From the NCBI GenBank assembly GCA_017303735.1, contig JAFLCF010000085.1:1-18111 (forward strand): 18,111 nt of DNA. Reading direction: 5' to 3'. Positions within the stretch are counted from its first letter, which is position 1. Each line of letters begins with the position of its first letter. The position numbers were made by a program, and so were the translations under genes. This document shows, piece by piece, positions 16,259 through 18,111 of this stretch. The notes beneath the pieces were generated by a model. It worked only from the letters and a program-made list of their open reading frames with translations. It did not search any database and was not told the DNA's origin. This DNA comes from Anaerolineae bacterium (GTDB lineage: Bacteria; Chloroflexota; Anaerolineae; Anaerolineales; Villigracilaceae).

Positions 16259-17377
16259 TCATTTCGCTTGTCCGTACACCAGTTTAAATTCCTCAATAAA
16301 TTGGGCTGCAATTTGGTCGTTGTAGATCACCAGCAGATTTTCGTCGTTACGGGTCTCGGCACTATTGGTGAAATTGTATGATCCAACGATCACAATGCTT
16401 TCATCTACGATCATGATCTTATGATGCATCTGACCGGGATTGCCATCGATATAAACATCCAAACCGGCCTGACGGAAGGCATCATACTCGGTTCCCTGAT
16501 TCGATTTGACCTGATCCTCATCCATGACCCCAGCCACGGTGACGCCTGATTCCGCCCGCTCACGAATGACATTCCCCAGTTCATCGGCTGTGAACGAGAA
16601 TGCCATGAAGTAGATGCTCTCCTGTGCATCATTGAGAATATCCAGCAAAATCGCTTGCACCCCATCATCCGGCGAGAAATAGACATCCACCGGCGTACCG
16701 TCCATCGTCACACGCGGATTCGGAGTCTCGGCAAGGATATTATCGCCAAAGCGATCTTCCACGAACATTTCCTCAAATTCCTTGGTGAAGTTCTCAGCCA
16801 TCTTCACCGAGCGGATGCGCAGCATGACATTATTATCTTCATAGGTTCCAGAGTCGGTGTAGTTCATGCCCCCCACCCAAACTTCTGAGCCATCGATCAC
16901 GACGAACTTGTTGTGCATCAGCCCTTCACGCCGGTCACCTAAAATGGGAATCCCTGCCTCCAGCAAACGCTGGGGATCGGTACGCCCCATATTTTCGCTT
17001 TCTGCTACCACACGGACCTGCACTCCCCTATTATGCGCGCGCAACAATGCGTCACGGACACTGTTCAAACTAAAACTATACATGGCAATATCCACGCTTA
17101 GTTTGGCAGAGTCGATGGCGTCTGCAAGAGGTTGGTCAATGCCGCCAGTTTGTTGAGAAGATAATTGGTCGGTTGGGTCGGTGAAATATAGCTCAAACCA
17201 TGAGCCTTGAAAGCCATAACCAACTGGCAGGTCGATCGCAGTCAGCGTGGTGGAAGGCTCGGCGGCAGAATCAGGCACAAGCGGAGTTTGAGGCGCAGAG
17301 TCTGGCGTGAGATTGGTGGTGCTGCACGCGAGAGTCAAGATCAAGAGTAGGAAAAATCCTGTCGATGTTTTCTTCAT
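16259..17377 (-). CDS. Phospholipase D-like (double HKD) lipoprotein
   Basis: A 372-residue exported lipoprotein. The signal peptide ends with LTLAC (14-18), Cys18 being the acylation site, followed by a Pro/Ser/Thr-rich linker to about residue 48. Two phospholipase D domains each carry HxKx4D: HNKFVVID (His155, Lys157, Asp162) then GSEVWVGGMNYTDSG, and HHKIMIVD (His318, Lys320, Asp325) then ESIVIVGSYNFTNSA. The GS/GG(x)xN signature after each motif is typical. Both active-site halves are intact, so a phosphodiesterase acting outside the cytoplasm, on nucleic acid or phospholipid, is likely; the substrate cannot be told from sequence. The start is taken as ATG at 17377 because TATAAT (17385-17390) ends 7 bases before it and overlaps an in-frame ATG at 17386, and no Shine-Dalgarno is present. 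Divergent from the murJ-like gene. Confidence 0.9.
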   Translation of the reverse strand: MKKTSTGFFLLLILTLACSTTNLTPDSAPQTPLVPDSAAEPSTTLTAIDLPVGYGFQGSWFELYFTDPTDQLSSQQTGGIDQPLADAIDSAKLSVDIAMYSFSLNSVRDALLRAHNRGVQVRVVAESENMGRTDPQRLLEAGIPILGDRREGLMHNKFVVIDGSEVWVGGMNYTDSGTYEDNNVMLRIRSVKMAENFTKEFEEMFVEDRFGDNILAETPNPRVTMDGTPVDVYFSPDDGVQAILLDILNDAQESIYFMAFSFTADELGNVIRERAESGVTVAGVMDEDQVKSNQGTEYDAFRQAGLDVYIDGNPGQMHHKIMIVDESIVIVGSYNFTNSAETRNDENLLVIYNDQIAAQFIEEFKLVYGQAK

Positions 17378-17384
17378 GAAAAAC

Positions 17385-17390
17385 ATTATA
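17385..17390 (-). promoter_or_regulatory. -10 box of the PLD-like gene (leaderless arrangement)
   Basis: A perfect TATAAT on the minus strand ends 7 bases before the ATG at 17377, so transcription would begin at about the start codon. No Shine-Dalgarno is present. The overlapping TATATA at 17387-17392 is an alternative register. Confidence 0.55.
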
Positions 17391-17398
17391 TATGCCCA

Positions 17399-17449
17399 CG
17401 GTCAAAAATTGCGTATTCCGCCTTATAAAAAGGGAGCAATTTTTGACCG
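17399..17449. promoter_or_regulatory. 14-bp inverted repeat in the PLD/murJ divergent promoter region
   Basis: CGGTCAAAAATTGC (17399-17412) is the exact inverse of 17436-17449, with 23 bases between them. Each arm lies just upstream of one of the two -10 boxes, and the similarity extends outward (TGGGCATA on one side, TGGGTATA on the other). It may be an operator for a dimeric regulator or a duplicated upstream promoter element. Confidence 0.7.
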
Positions 17450-17456
17450 CGCTGGG

Positions 17457-17462
17457 TATAAT
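17457..17462 (+). promoter_or_regulatory. -10 box of the murJ-like gene
   Basis: A perfect TATAAT ends 9 bases before the ATG at 17472, giving a leader of only two or three bases. It lies in GGGTATAATCTTGCC, identical over 15 bases to the tRNA-Ser promoter. No Shine-Dalgarno is present. Confidence 0.65.
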
Positions 17463-17471
17463 CTTGCCGCC

Positions 17472-18111
17472 ATGACAGAAACTCCTTCAAATGCAAATCG
17501 TCAGATTGCCCGCGCTGCAGGGACGGTGATGATCGCGATCCTATTCGGTCAAATCGCCAGCCTTGTCAATCGCATCCTTGTTGCGAATGCTTTCCCTGCC
17601 GCAGAAGTGGATGCCTTCTTTTCTGCGAACCGGGTTAGTGAGACTCTCTTCACGCTCATCGCGGCTGGGGCGTTGGGGTCGGCGTTCTTGCCCACGTTTA
17701 CGGGATTGCTTGTAAAAGACGAACGCTCTTCTGCATGGAAGTTGGCTTCATCTCTAATCAATTTGGTTACGTTGATTCTGACTCTGGCTGCCTTTCTCGC
17801 TTCGATCTCCGCGCCGCAGATTGTCCGCTATTTGCTCGCTCCGGGTCTCTCAAGCGACCCGGAGATTTTCAAACTCACAGTTGAGTTGCTACGCATTCAA
17901 TCCATATCCGCAGTTCTGTTCGGCATCGGCGGATTGGTCATCAGCATTCTCAATGCGCATCAGGTCTTTTTTATTCCGCAGATTACGGCGGCGATGTATC
18001 AGATCGGGCAAATTTTTGGGGTGCTTGTGCTTTCACGCTGGCTGGGAATTTATGGGCTGGCGTGGGGTGTAGTGATCGGGGCAAGTTTATTTTTGTTGGT
18101 TCAACTTCCAT
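17472..18111 (+). CDS. murJ: MurJ/MviN-family lipid II flippase, 5' part (runs off the window)
   Basis: The first 213 codons of a MOP-superfamily membrane protein, open to the end of the window with no stop. Seen: a first membrane segment with ARAAGTVMIAILFGQIASLVNRILVANAF, then the MurJ hallmarks AEVDAFFSANRVSETLFTLIAAGALGSAFLPTFTGL (about 44-79), LLAPGLSSDPEIFKLTVELLRIQSIS (about 117-142) and GGLVISILNAHQVFFIPQITAAMYQIGQI (about 149-177). The family flips lipid II across the cytoplasmic membrane for peptidoglycan assembly, and the GALGSAFLP region is characteristic of MurJ among MOP transporters. The ATG is preceded by a -10 box at 9 bases and no ribosome binding site. Together with the Ddl-like and MreB-like genes it points to a cell-wall-building organism. 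Confidence 0.88.
   Translation, partial: MTETPSNANRQIARAAGTVMIAILFGQIASLVNRILVANAFPAAEVDAFFSANRVSETLFTLIAAGALGSAFLPTFTGLLVKDERSSAWKLASSLINLVTLILTLAAFLASISAPQIVRYLLAPGLSSDPEIFKLTVELLRIQSISAVLFGIGGLVISILNAHQVFFIPQITAAMYQIGQIFGVLVLSRWLGIYGLAWGVVIGASLFLLVQLP

Overview
The window reads as a chromosomal stretch of a Chloroflexota bacterium, most likely class Anaerolineae. This is inferred from the protein character (a sigma factor coupled to a DUF5667/DUF5666 protein, a stand-alone HerA-like ATPase, Asp/Asn-rich secreted tails), the roughly 50% GC content and the apparently leaderless mRNAs. No marker gene settles it. There is no phage, insertion sequence, CRISPR array or recognisable defence island. 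No gene-free stretch exceeds 300 bases.

Layout. 30-116: tRNA-Ser(CGA) with its promoter. 235-5753 (minus): an F1 ATP synthase operon atpA-atpG-atpD-atpC, followed 6 bases later by an MreB-family gene with altered ATPase residues and closed by a strong terminator. The membrane sector genes and atpH are not upstream; a divergent D-Ala-D-Ala ligase-like ATP-grasp gene (5994-7109, plus) is there, and the two transcripts start from a compact divergent promoter region (5866-5957). 7258-8181 (plus): a cation diffusion facilitator. 8246-8458 (minus): a cold-shock protein with a clear promoter. 8659-9219 (minus): an integral membrane methyltransferase-like protein. 9358-11916 (minus): a large HerA-like ATPase with a coiled-coil C-terminal half.

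12068-16134 (minus) is an envelope/regulation block: a DUF5666 lipoprotein with a pentapeptide tandem repeat, a GT-C type membrane protein, an ECF-type sigma factor, and a membrane-anchored anti-sigma-like DUF5667/DUF5666 protein whose tail is also Asp/Asn/Ser/Gly-rich. The sigma and anti-sigma-like genes overlap by 8 bases. A phospholipase D-like lipoprotein (16259-17377, minus) then diverges from a murJ-like flippase gene (17472 onward, plus) that runs off the window. The divergent region carries a perfect 14-bp inverted repeat.

Genes work together in three groups: energy conservation (F1 ATPase), cell wall and shape (MreB-like, Ddl-like, MurJ) and envelope sensing or decoration (sigma, DUF5667/5666, GT-C, lipoproteins). 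The most noteworthy items are the MreB paralogue with lost catalytic residues inside the ATP synthase operon, the sigma/acidic-tail module, an 11-base motif (ATAATCTTGCC) at three separate promoters, and a roughly 40-residue insertion in the ATP synthase alpha subunit.
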